A DNA stretch of 64,000 nucleotides. Origin: Heliocidaris erythrogramma. Its lineage: Eukaryota > Echinodermata > Echinoidea > Camarodonta > Echinometridae. Position numbers and translations under genes: made by a program. The stretch covers positions 48,612,873 to 48,676,872 of the forward strand of contig CM046856.1 of assembly GCA_025617745.1 (NCBI GenBank), read 5' to 3'. The notes under the pieces are model-generated. The model was given only the letters and a program-made list of their open reading frames with translations. It was not told the DNA's origin and searched no databases. This document shows positions 10,239 to 20,900 of the stretch, one piece after another (the stretch's first letter is position 1; every line of letters begins with the position of its first letter).

Positions 10239-10635
10239 ATTCTCGCTACCTCAAATATGCAATTTTCGACGTAGAGGGCAATATTATGCATGGAAATGGT
10301 CCGCATCTTCGTTAACTTCACTTCCGGTCCGTATTGAAATACTACGGCTTATGAATAAAATGAGTGCTAAAATGCTTAATTTTTGGATCGCATGACATAA
10401 ACCACTCAAATTTTGAAAATGCAACCAATTGTCTCAATAAATCATGATGGTATCTTTTCAAACATGTCGGTTAATTACTCAAACTCGAGGATTTTTGTAA
10501 TACCTGTGTACATTTTCAATGCAAAAAGACAAACACTTGTCGACCCAATCGGGATATTGTCAGCACTGCGCATGCGTGGTTTGCATGACAAACGCCATCT
10601 GTTGGCGAAATTGCGTATTTGGGGTAGCGAGAATT
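10239..10635. mobile_element. Fold-back MITE with ~30-bp terminal inverted repeats
   Basis: Left end 10239-10269 (AATTCTCGCTACCTCAAATA...) and right end 10605-10635 are reverse complements with about three differences. The 397-bp span has no transposase. It contains the palindromic string GCGCATGCG near 10568. No target duplication was found. Confidence 0.6.
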
Positions 10636-11510
10636 AAACTTGATTTTGGTATCAATCTTAACTCTGTACATAACAGATAAGCGAGAGTAATTTTGCGATT
10701 GGTTGGAGGACTTGCGATCGATTCGGATCAATTAACATGGTTTTCTAAAAAGTTACCTGACCACTGTTTTGTGCCCGGACATCGCTCTTATTTTTTTTTC
10801 TCTTTGTTTGTTGGTTGTCTAGTTTTGTTTTGCTTTTGTGTTATTTTGCTCGGGACTTTAATTTCACCAGATATAAGTTATAATACTTAGGTTGCGATTG
10901 GGTTTAACGTAAGGTTTACAGATTAGGGTAGGGTATAGGGTTGGATTCAAGGGTTAAATTTCATTCGGAATTCAAAATTGAATTGTCATCGGAGCATATG
11001 TCGTAGCTACGACTGCTTTCTTTCGTGTGTACACATCTCACAGCTTCTTCACAGTAAGTTATATTTTCACAGACTATGAATAATACCAAGTTCGCTGCAC
11101 TAGTGTTATTCAAATTCGATCCATTAAAAAAGAAGATCCAAAAACGTGTATATACACATTTGGATAGAGCATAAATTATTGCATCTTTCATTTTTAATTG
11201 TTATGTCATGCTCGCAAATTATGGTACTGTAGACCCGACATTATTGCGCTTTAAATTAGCTATCTTAGTAATTATCTCTGAATAATGGTCCCCTCTGCCA
11301 AGGTGAGACACAGACATTATTATTATATACGCAGTGGTACTCAACAGGCAAGGTTCGGCTATTGACACTGCCTAATTTAAATTGTATGACATTTAATGCT
11401 CATTAGATTAACTGACTGGGAAATATTCAACGTCCATGACAATATAAGAGCTAATTAACAAATTGGAATACGACGTTTGCTCGTCTAACGTCATTCATCT
11501 TCTTTTAATC
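10636..11510. other. Intergenic DNA with a few telomere-like units
   Basis: GATTAGGGTAGGGTATAGGGTT lies near 10921-10942, a handful of TTAGGG-like units without flanking inverted repeats that I can see. Nothing else was recognised. Confidence 0.4.
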
Positions 11511-11571
11511 ATTTCTTTCTCTCTCTCTCCCGCTCTCTCATCTCTCTCTCTCTCTCTCTCCCTCTCTCATT
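11511..11571 (+). repeat. (CT)n microsatellite
   Basis: A pyrimidine tract of TC dinucleotides with a few interruptions. The long ORFs that cross it on both strands are low-complexity artefacts. Confidence 0.9.
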
Positions 11572-11585
11572 TCGTTTACTCTTTC

Positions 11586-11619
11586 ACGCGCGCGCGCGCA
11601 CACACACGCACACACCATA

Positions 11620-11650
<31 letters not shown>
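11586..11650 (+). repeat. (CG)n-(CA)n alternating microsatellite
   Basis: A run of CG dinucleotides passes into CA repeats ending at 11650, interrupted once by CCATAG. This is about 65 bp of nearly uninterrupted alternating purine-pyrimidine sequence, the classic composition for Z-DNA formation. Confidence 0.9.
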
Positions 11651-11654
<4 letters not shown>

Positions 11655-11657
11655 ACT

Positions 11658-11832
11658 TCCGAGGACAGGTATTGTTCCTCTATTGTTCCTCGTCCTCGGA
11701 CAGTCGACGGAATAAGGCATAAATTCATTGTTCGACGTTCGAGGACTATTGTCCGGCTTCCGAGGACCATTGTTCTCATTTTTTTTTTTTTTTGTTCTCT
11801 GTCCGAAAATGTCCTCGGACATAATGCTAATC
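11658..11832 (+). repeat. Cluster of CGAGGAC / GTCCTCG units
   Basis: CGAGGAC followed by an ATTGT-type string occurs at about 11660, 11740 and 11760. The inverse TCCTCGGAC occurs at about 11692 and 11811. This gives mixed direct and inverted short repeats around a poly-T run (11779-11793). It looks like a small decayed minisatellite or fold-back cluster. Confidence 0.45.
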
Positions 11833-12349
11833 AAACGCACAACCCACTCTCTCCCCCCCCCCCCCCTCTCTCTCTATCTTTCTTTGTTTATTGGTGTCGT
11901 ATACCTTATTGTTCACTCTCTATTATTGGCTTTCTTTCTAATACGAAATTCATCTCCGCGATTTTTCCCTGTTTCCCTCCCCGTCTACATAGCTCTGTGT
12001 GTCTTTGATAAGCTGCATAATATGACCATCATACACTCTTCCCTGAAATGGTGTATCTTTTCACAGAAAATATTCCTGGAAATCTAGATGAGATTTTCCT
12101 CTTTTCAAAATGCCTGGTATTCCTCGACCCTTGGAGTTACAATCCACCTTCCTATTTTTCCACTCCCGGCAAGGCGGCATGAAAACACACACTTAACGAC
12201 CTAGATGTAAGCAAGGAGATAATGTCTTTCACACATTAATCATATAAATCTTGCTGCGTGTAATATTTTTTTGCTCTAAACAATTTGATTGTTGTACTGG
12301 CGTTTTCCATGCTCTAATTTGATGCATACATGAGGCCTACGTTACACTA

Positions 12350-12369
12350 CCCCCCCCCCCCCCCCCCCC
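12350..12369 (+). repeat. Poly-C tract (20 bases)
   Basis: Twenty consecutive C residues. An earlier shorter C-run lies at about 11853-11867, again next to a (CT)n tract. Confidence 0.9.
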
Positions 12370-13499
12370 TCCATCGTTCGCATCACCTCCATCTTCTTTC
12401 TCTGCATATTTTGCGTTGTTACTTTGCTGTGACGAATAACAGAAGTACACAAAAATCATTTCAAGGTCAATCATTCATCAATAATTATCGAATTATGTTT
12501 GTCAATCAGCCAGGGTTTATTTTGTAAGTTATCTGGAATGATAATTGAACAAATTTGAAACTTGTTAAAAGGCCATTGATAAATTCATGATAATTATATT
12601 AATTCTGAAAAGGAGGGTTTAGAGAAAATGATCAATGGCTGATTCTAGTCAGTGGTACTAGCTCAATGTTAGTTAGGATTTTTTTTATACGACATGAAAA
12701 GTAGGGTATTCTGTTTAGAGCTAATTGTATTTAAACGCACACAACAATTTTAAGTCAAACTGGAGAAATTATAATAAAGAATAATGGTGCAAAGAAAACT
12801 TCCTTCTACAATTCACATGGAAGTTTATGGTAAAGTTAAGAAACCTGACGAAAATAATTGTTTCTGAACCTCTTACCACATATATCCTACACTTGACCTA
12901 CATTAGAAGTACTATGTTTTAAATACCACAGTCAGAACAAAAAAAACCCCGCATGAAATCTTTAAAAAATAAATCAAGACAATGACAGTTTAAGCATTGC
13001 TGAATGAAATCAAAAGGAAGAAAATGTATGTGTTGTATACGAAACAGATATGAATCGTAGTGTATGTGCAATTTTATTTTTCTCCCCGTTGGATTTCTCT
13101 AATTGTACCTCCCGTTTCTGTCAATGTATTAAGCACACGCCATTAGAGCTCTCACACACGCTCATTCAAATATACCTGCTTTTAAGTTGATTACGAATGA
13201 TGTACCGAGTCTTGAGGGCAGCTTTTTTCTGTTTGATTTCATTAAATCAGATTACTAGGTCTTTGTAGTTCATCTCTGCTGTGACAGTCTCTTTTATCCT
13301 TCCTCATTTTCACCCTGCTTATGTCTCTCATCTCCTACACTTTTCTTGTTCCTGCATTGAGATAATCAAAAATATTGCAAATTCTTTTTTCGTACGGCGG
13401 ATTTTATACTGATATAGTACATCTTATGTCTTTGCATACAGACACGTCTACGCTGTGTTTTATCTGGTGAATGAATACTGCAGAAATATACTAAATGTT
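12370..13499. other. AT-rich intergenic DNA, nothing recognised
   Basis: No supported gene, RNA or element. Confidence 0.5.
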
Positions 13500-13650
13500 C
13501 TGGGCCCGTTGCACAAAACTTGCGTTTGAATGCAACTCAGGAAAATCAGACGCAAATTTATTATCACCCAATCAGAAGTGCGCATTAAGGACTTGCGTTT
13601 GATTTTTAGGAGTTGCGATTAAACGCAAGTTTTGTGCAACGGGCCCCAGG
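13500..13650. mobile_element. MITE family B: GGGCCCGTTGCACAAAACTTGCG fold-back
   Basis: The left arm begins CTGGGCCCGTTGCACAAAAC and the right arm ends with its complement, through ACGCAAGTTTTGTGC to GGGCCCCAGG. Arms are about 28 bp and nearly perfect. The inner sequence keeps further complementarity, and a CCAAT box (13568-13572) lies near the centre. No coding capacity and no clear target duplication. Confidence 0.65.
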
Positions 13651-16600
13651 TGCATTAACGGTGTCATATCTCAATACTTAGGATCACCTGACGGAAAACA
13701 GTACTTGTATATGTTGTAAAGCCTCTATCTATATTTATGAATAACGCATTGACAAGCTGGTTCAAATAGTTTTGGTTGTTTTTTAACTGGTGTAAAATGA
13801 AAAATATAGAAGGACGCTACTTTAGAGGGGGAAACGGTTTTTCCCATTAGCATGACTGCATGCATGCATTGCCGATGAAAATTGGCTTGTCATTTAACTA
13901 GCTGTGTCGCAATTAGTGTGATATGCCATTTTTAGACCTCACTGATTAGAAAATTGATTAGTTATGAACCTGAGAAGTATTACGGAAATAAAAAAGTCAT
14001 GCGTATAGAGAGTTAGCTTCTTTTTTACACTTTAGGCCCCAACGATACAAAATACATGATACTGGTTATTTGTTTAATTGCAGGTATTAAGGTTTGATTC
14101 ACCCGGTTGAATTATTTTTTGAAATCTGAGAAAATCTGGGAAAATTATATTTCATAATGATTTATGAATTGGAAAATACCAAGATATGCTTCAAGATGAT
14201 GAAATAGTTTTAAATCTATAGTAGTCATATTTCTCAAACATTGTGAAAAACCAAATAATCCATGTTATGTAATAATCGTTACATTTTGTAACATTCGTAC
14301 AGCCCATTTATAGTACTGGTAGCGATTGTGAAATTTAAATGAAATTTGTTGAAAGTAGTCCTATATTGTTCCTTGTGTACGAAAAATTAATTGGCGAGAT
14401 ATTTTGACATTCCGTCCATGCTTTTCGATAAAGTATAGTGTAAATATCTGAATATCAAATGGAGGCTATAAGGTCCGTCTACAGCTCGCGGCATAGAGCT
14501 AAGAGAATCTCATATAATTATTTGCACACATGTGCTAATGTACATCCTCGCCATGCTGACCAAGATCTATATCATTTACCAAATCTGTACATGGGATGTG
14601 GCTATCTTCTCTGTTCTCTGCTGGCCAAGAATGATGATAAACCGTAGTGAATTGATCTGTTGAACATGGACGGTTTGAGTTTTTTGTTTGTGCTTTGAAA
14701 CATCCACAGCTGTAAAGTATGTCAAGTGGGAGAGAGGGAGAGGTAGTCTAGACTAACACTGTCATGTGATAATATCGGAACGTGCCGTAGCCTGAGAACT
14801 GTCCTATCCTCACTCCGCCTCTCTTCTATTTCATCTCATCTCCATCTCCTTCATCTCCTTGGTCACGCTCGTGTTCTCCATCACACTGCCTCAACACTCG
14901 CCGTACATCGAGCACGTTTGCCAAATAATAATTTGACCAAGGTCCCATCCGTTATTTGAAGTAGCTTTCGCACCGAAAGGTTTGTGATCCATGTCTGATG
15001 AGGTTCGGGGTAAGGCGAAGGGGGAGGAGGGGGGGGGGGGTGGTGTCCGTAGGGGAATCATGCGTGCAATGATATTTGTACAGAATGTTTTCCATCATGC
15101 CGTGAGAATGGAACAAGGGCCTTTATCGGCGAGAAAATCTATATCTTCTTTAAGGTACAAAGATGTGCAGAAGCGACCCCAATTTCATGCCCTTGTACCT
15201 TGTCACTGTCGGTAGCAACTGACTGTTGACGTATGACGTCATGATATCAACCCAATGGCCCAAGTAAATGTAATGAATAAAGCCTGAATTCTGAGGAAAG
15301 GGAGAAAGGGAGAAGCAAAAAAAAAATTTCTGACGGCCCTTCCGTGCCTCCAAAGTGAGACCGCTGGTCCAATTTACAATCAAATAATGATGCGGTTTCT
15401 TTTCTTCCTTGGAGGAAGGGGGGGGGGGGTACCATGAGTGGTATCCAAGCTAATATGTTCAGATCTAACGAAGATAGTACATACTCCTATAGAAGTATCA
15501 TTGACTCTAGTTTGGATACTATTAAACTGAACGAAGAAAACCATTCACATCACAGCGGATAGTTTAGATACATCTTACAAAAACAAAAGTGTTGGCTGTT
15601 TTTGTTAAGGATTACCATTTTACTTCGCGTTGCCCGTTGGTTGCAGAGTGTAGGATTAAAGACTAATATTTGCGATTTGGGTCAACATCCCACATTCCCT
15701 ACTCCTCCTACATCCTATATATATCTTTATCCCCTTCTCTTGTTATGTACATAAATGCTTCCATTTCGGTTGAGATGTAAACAGGTATAAAGCTGGCTTT
15801 AATCGTTTCCATAGTCATAATCCTTGTCCCCACAAAGCTACGAGGCAGCCCACCATAAGCCGGGGATTGAGCCCAGAAATCCAAATATCAAAGTTTAAGT
15901 AGACGAACCTTGGTTCAAAATAGAGCGATCTTACCCCGTATTCCTTCGGATGAGGTAAGTATTCACCCCGTACCATGGTCTGGTAAACAGGTTGTGGCAA
16001 ACTCTCGCAGGGGTTGTCATACGAGCTCAGCCTGACCTCCAGGCCGGCTCATCGCTTTTACCATCTATTTTCAGCATCGTTTTCTCTGATTTTTTTGTAT
16101 TAATACTAAGAGGTCCTTTCCTGCTTGTGCGCATCTTCACGTCGTCAGCATCTCTTCATCATTTACTTTACATCCTCGTTCAAAAACTCAAAACAGAAAC
16201 ACACAAAAAACACACACGAGCTTTTTGCCCACACCCCCTCCAATTTATTTACACGTGAAGGCTTATAATTAGTTCACTCTTTCAGTTAAACTTGGAGAGA
16301 GGACTAAAGTCAGCTTGAATAATAAAAGTGAAATAAAAATTCAACCGATCTTGAATTCATGGCCAGGTTTAATTTTAGTGTAGAATACGGTAGAGCCTTG
16401 GAGGTTTTTTTGAAGGCGGTTTTACTGAGACGTTCATGCATGTAACCGAGGCCTTTAGTACCCTTTTATAGTATCTGACTGACCTGCTTTTGTGGTTCCT
16501 TTTTTTTTGCAAACCACAATACGTTCCCTGAGGTATCTTCTTGTAATCGGCCTCTTCTCCTCTATTTGTGTGCCGTAATCTGCCTTCTTTCCTTCTCTTA

Positions 16601-16848
16601 TCAGTCTCCCCAACATTCTTCTATTTTCATGTCTTCACCTTTTTTCTAATGCCTTTGAATCTTTCTGTTACATTCACATAGATTCACATATGTTACGTAT
16701 GTTTACTCTTTTCAATTCTTGATTGTAATATATTCTTACATTGAACATTATTTTATTTTAATCATATTACCATTATATAATTGTGATTATGATCAATATC
16801 AATGCTTTCATAAGTGAATGGCCTCATAATTCTTGTGCTATTTTATTC
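13651..16848. other. Intergenic DNA, no supported gene
   Basis: Three kilobases of mostly unique AT-rich DNA. Isolated points are TGCATGCATGCA at 13858-13869, poly-G tracts at about 15028-15040 and 15420-15429, and a perfect CRE octamer TGACGTCA at 15234-15241. A pyrimidine-rich stretch lies at about 16490-16660. Predicted peptides are short and show no domain. Confidence 0.5.
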
Positions 16849-17362
16849 AACATTATACTATTAATATACATGGTTGGGAGTGCGTTGGTGCGATCTGGCA
16901 GCACGAGGCGCAAGCCGAGTGTGTTTGACACCACGATAAAAACCTGCGTGTTGCCAGATCGCACTAACGCACGAACTCACAACCATGTATTAATAGTTTT
17001 ATAAAACGGGTCGGCAATATGATTATGAAGTCTATAAAAATGGTTACGAACCCCATAGAAACGCCAAGAGTCGCACAGTCATGGAGGCTGCCATTTGCTT
17101 TCCTGGATGACATCACAGAAGCGCAGCCAACAAAAGTCAGGCGCGTTTCAGTGCGCGCATGTAATCCCTGCGCTAAAATGACAATTAAACTACGCGATTT
17201 CATTGCGTTTTAAGTTTGCACGCACCCGAGGTACGCGTACGCGCAGCTCAGCCGTGCTTTAGAGCCTTTTTGCCGTGTGTTATCACTTTTTTTTGCACGG
17301 TCACGTCGTGTTATTTGACCAATCAGGATGGCTACATTCTTGAACCCGTTTTATAATGTTAT
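16849..17362. mobile_element. Fold-back element with TATAAAACGGGT arms, possibly containing a nested hairpin
   Basis: TTATAAAACGGGT (16999-17011) and its complement ACCCGTTTTATAA (17344-17356) form inverted ends of a ~360-bp unit. Outside them, CAACATTAT (16849-16857) and ATAATGTTA (17354-17362) are also roughly complementary, so the whole 514 bp may be one element with a hairpin inserted in its left end. The interior is GC-richer than its flanks, with CpG strings near 17220-17245, a decayed CRE (TGACATCA, about 17107) and CCAAT at 17319-17323. A 64-residue ORF inside has no recognisable domain. Confidence 0.5.
16857..16997. mobile_element. 141-bp hairpin element
   Basis: ACTATTAATATACATGGTTG at the left pairs with CAACCATGTATTAATAGT at the right. 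Pairing continues inward through GTGCGATCTGGCA and TGCCAGATCGCAC. Arms are about 50 bp with a loop of roughly 40 bp. It sits at the left border of the TATAAAACGGGT element. Confidence 0.6.
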
Positions 17363-18601
17363 ATTAGTCGAATGGAGGTTCATACTTGCAAAAAATGAAT
17401 GTTGAGGCGACGGCAAGAAGCATTTAATTGGTTTTGCGTGTGAACCTAATGTAAAGCCTTTCTGGTATTTCCACGTTCCCGTTACTTAAAAGCAGAAGCA
17501 ATTCCAATGCTCATACCTCAAAAACAATCGGAATCAATCATATTTGCTGAAGCTTTAATGTCACCTCGTTTAATCTTTAATGTTTCAAGCAACTCACGTT
17601 TTCCCATCGACTGCTCGAGGAGTCAGCATGGAATACAGAAAGAGGTTGAGAAGATGCAGCATTAGGAATACGATTACAAGAGGCATTAGTGCAAGGTTTC
17701 GGAGGGATCGGGATGGGGGATGCTGTATTCGACGAAATCTAGGCATACACAGGAGATGGGTGGGTGGGACTAAAGATGTTTAGAGTGATGTCGGAGCGAT
17801 TGAAGGAAATAGGAGAGTTACAACCAAACATAAATGTATTTGCTTTGAGAGAAAGAGGTAGAGAGGTAGGTTTGGAGATAGTAGTCGAAAGGTTGATGTT
17901 TGCAGATTCCAAGTCGGTATTTGCATGTGCAAGAATAGTAGAGAAAGTATAGCTGGATATTACGTTACAATAACACACGTACGTATCGTTTTTAGACAAG
18001 GGGAAGTGTACTCAAGGAGACATGTGTCCTTGTGTAGACAGCGATGGTTTTCATCAGGATTAAGAAATAGGCGTGTTGACGCAAAGGAAAGTTATTTGTA
18101 AGCGACTCACAGAAGTGAGGAAATCACATATCAAGATAGCAATAAGATGAAAGATACAAAATGGAATCCCATGAGAAGTGGAGGCGGAGGGCTGAGAATT
18201 CCATCATGTATTTGTGTTAGCTTCAATTTCCCTGCGACATAGCGATGAGAATTGTTTGTTTCCAAGACATTTGCACTTGGGTTCATCACAGATGGACCAC
18301 AACTGTGTCTGTGCAGAGGAAATATTGTGTAATCACGTTTAATTTAATCATATTTCCTTAGTGTGAGATTTCATGGCTAGCCGGTTTAGAGTATATAGGA
18401 ACGGGTCGATTCATCTTAAGTAAAAACATTTTGGAAATATTTTATATAAGGAAGGTGTTTGTTTTGCATTGGTTATCATTTCCACTTGCGTGTGGTGATG
18501 AAACCAAGCGTTTTCAGTCTTCCCTACTCGCATATATATTTCCATGTCACGAAAAAAACCCACCGAAGATTACACGATGTCTGAGTGTGCAGTAGCAGTG
18601 T
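17363..18601. other. Intergenic DNA, nothing recognised
   Basis: Overlapping small ORFs at 17580-17999 on both strands have no domain and no shared start context. They are not treated as genes. Confidence 0.45.
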
Positions 18602-18985
18602 TTAAAGAGAAGATTGAGTTCTGAGAAATGTGAAAAATAATTTGTGAGCTTTCTTATCCCTTTTATGTCATTTTGGAAGAACATCATAATAGAAATGTCC
18701 CCTGAAAAGGATTGCTCTTCAAATGCCCCCATATTTGAAATACGACGAGAAATAGCTGCTTAGTGCTTGGGCAGCTCAATATACCCATTTATGTGTGCAG
18801 TGCATGTGATTTTCAGCGAGATTGAGAAAATATCTGATCATTTTGATGATTCCAAAAGCTCACAGTATACACTCATTCTTATCTAGACATGATTAACCTT
18901 TCTCAGTTGCTTTGAGACAATTTCTTTTACAGTGTCATCGCATGACCAGAAGTCAATTTTATCTTTAAGGACCTTATATTCTGTA
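18602..18985 (-). repeat. Dispersed ~390-bp repeat, copy 2 (minus orientation)
   Basis: Reverse-complement counterpart of 6225-6620. Anchors include AACATCATAATAGAAATGTC near 18680, TTTCAGCGAGATTGAG near 18811 and TTGCTTTGAGACAATTTC near 18907. The minus-strand peptide shares the VKE-VSKQL-KV patch with copy 1. Confidence 0.6.
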
Positions 18986-19149
18986 GTCCCGCTTTCAATT
19001 TGTAAAGGGCCGTGACCACGCATTTTAAATAAAACAATCATGACCGCTGCCATTGCCACTTGTGTCTCTAGCATATCACTTTTCTGCGGGCAGCGGCATA
19101 AGAGAGAGAAATTTATTCACCTCGCGTGCTACCGTCTTCCTCTCCATCC

Positions 19150-19325
19150 AAAATCTCTCTTTCTTTCTCTCTTCATAATATCTTCTTTCTCTTCATAATA
19201 TCTCCTCTCTCTTAATAATATTTTCTCTCTCTTTGTAATATCTTCTCTCTCTTTCTCTCTCTCTCTTATTCATCTCTCTTTCTTATTCATCTCTCTTTCA
19301 CACGTACTCTCTCTCTCTCTCTGCT
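19150..19325 (+). repeat. CT-rich minisatellite with CATAATATCTT units
   Basis: TCTCTTCATAATATCT-type units of about 22-27 bp recur at least four times (about 19170-19245), passing into plain (CT)n and CTCTCTTTCTTATTCAT repeats. Confidence 0.75.
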
Positions 19326-19446
19326 TACCTCGTTTAAAAAAAACCCATTTCACTCCTCACTTTTCTTGTTGTGAATCATATTTTCTATCCCTTCATATGT
19401 CATGGTCTTATTCTTTTCCATATTTTTCTCGCCTCAATCTTTCATC

Positions 19447-19701
19447 GGGGTCCGCTCGCTATTCATAAGGACCGCTATTCATAGAAAACCGCTATTCATT
19501 TAACACGCGTCATGAATAGCGGTCCTTATGAACGGAGGTCCTTATGAATAGCGAAGTAATTTGTCTATGGTTTGCTTGCTATTCATAAGGACCGCTATTC
19601 ATACAAAACCGCTATTCATTTAGTCACGCGTTATGGATAGCGGTCCTTATGGATAAGTGGTCCTTATGAATAGCGGTCCTTATGACTAGCGAGGTTACCC
19701 C
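19447..19701. repeat. Tandem hairpin array, 120-bp period, built from CGCTATTCATAAGGACC units
   Basis: ATTCATAAGGACCGCTATTC occurs at 19461 and again at 19581, exactly 120 bp later. Each unit has three forward GCTATTCAT motifs, a centre with ACGCGT, and two or three inverted ATGAATAGCGGTCC motifs, so each unit folds on itself. The outer ends of the pair (GGGGTCCGCTCGCT at 19447 and AGCGAGGTTACCCC ending 19701) are also inverted repeats. The whole is therefore a palindrome containing two hairpins. There is no coding capacity, and I recognise no named family. Confidence 0.7.
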
Positions 19702-20464
19702 CTTTCATTTGTTCACCCTTGTCACATTATGTTACAACATGATTTTTTTTAAAAGGAGAATTACAAATAATTTCAGCCAATTGCAAGCCAACACCAGTCT
19801 TATTAGACTTTCTAAAATTCTTCAGCTGGAAAGATATAATACTTGTAATTCCTGTAGTGTGGAATATTAGGATTCAGAGATTACTCCCAGTATATTATGA
19901 CTCCCCCTTACGACTTTTCACTCGATTTGGTTCAAAACCTCTCTTTCTAATTTGCATTATGATTAAAATTAGCTCTAGGATGTATATGTGAAACGATTTA
20001 GATGTAACTATGTGATAAATGGCATAGGTGGGCTTTTGAGAAAGCGTTGACATGAATAGGAACAACTTGATTAGCATGATAATGTAAATGATATCCGTAA
20101 ATCCACCAGACTATGGTATGGATGATGCAGAGAAAAGAGTATAGGGGACAAGAAACCAAGTGACCCCTAAGACCTTCAGAAGGTAAAATCCCTCGACACA
20201 CAGGACAGAAAGAATGAGGACGAACAACCAAAGATCGTCACGCCCGCATTAAAGTCAAACACCTTTCAGGCATGTAAGACATCTAACATGGTGAATAGAA
20301 TGTTCTCGCCTATCGCCAAATTCCAGATAATGTTGCGGTGTGTATAATTACACTACCAATGGAATAGGAAGAAGAGACAACATCACGCGCAATGGCATTG
20401 TTAACAATAAATACATAACAAGAAATGCATGACGAGGTATCGCATGCCCCTCCCTCAGCTTCAC
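19702..20464. other. Intergenic DNA, nothing recognised
   Basis: No feature supported. Confidence 0.4.
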
Positions 20465-20900
20465 ATTAGTAGACTGGTGTCCCACCAGGTCGAGGAACCT
20501 TTCTGTATATGAAAGAAAAACAGGGGCAGAACAGCAGTATAACTAGAATGGTATCCCATCTCGTCTAGCAACCTTCACTCTTAAAGAAAGGGGAAAACCA
20601 TCAGCATTTCAAGACTAATGTTCCCTCTCGTCTAGCAAACTTCCTCTTTAAAGAAAAGGGGGAACCATCAGCATCACAAGACTAGTTTTCTAACTCGTCT
20701 AGCAACCTAGATCCTTACAGGAATCAGGGAACACAGTTGAAATTTAATTTTAAAAAATAGGTATCCCATCTCGTCTATAGCACCATCTAGAAAAGACTAT
20801 TTAGCATTAAAAGATTGGTGTCTTCCCTCTTTTCGAAACCTTCCTCTCCTTTAGTGTCTGGTGTCCCCTTTTGTCTAGCGACCTTCTTTCTTAAAGGAGA
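20465..20900 (+). repeat. Degenerate ~68-bp minisatellite, about seven units
   Basis: The motif GGTRTCCCATCTCGTCTAGC, usually followed by AACCTTCCTCTTTAAAGAAAG and ending CATCAGCATNNCAAGACT, recurs at about 20472, 20550, 20616, 20684, 20760, 20816 and 20862. Spacing is irregular (about 45-78 bp), so the array is old and has lost segments. No unit encodes a conserved peptide. Spacers and repeats vary together, so this is not a CRISPR array. Confidence 0.65.

Noticed and set aside
10921..10942. Second telomere-repeat element
   Set aside because: Only a few TTAGGG-like units, with no inverted repeats or target duplication around them.
11463..12087. 181- and 119-codon ORFs
   Set aside because: Produced by CT, CG/CA and poly-C tracts; Ser/Leu/Thr/His low complexity only.
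15825..15900. tRNA or SINE on the minus strand (GGGCTCAATCCCCGGC resembles a B box)
   Set aside because: No A box at the right distance and no cloverleaf could be drawn.
20465..20900. CRISPR-like array
   Set aside because: Repeats are long and degenerate, spacing is irregular, and there are no cas genes; the genome is eukaryotic.
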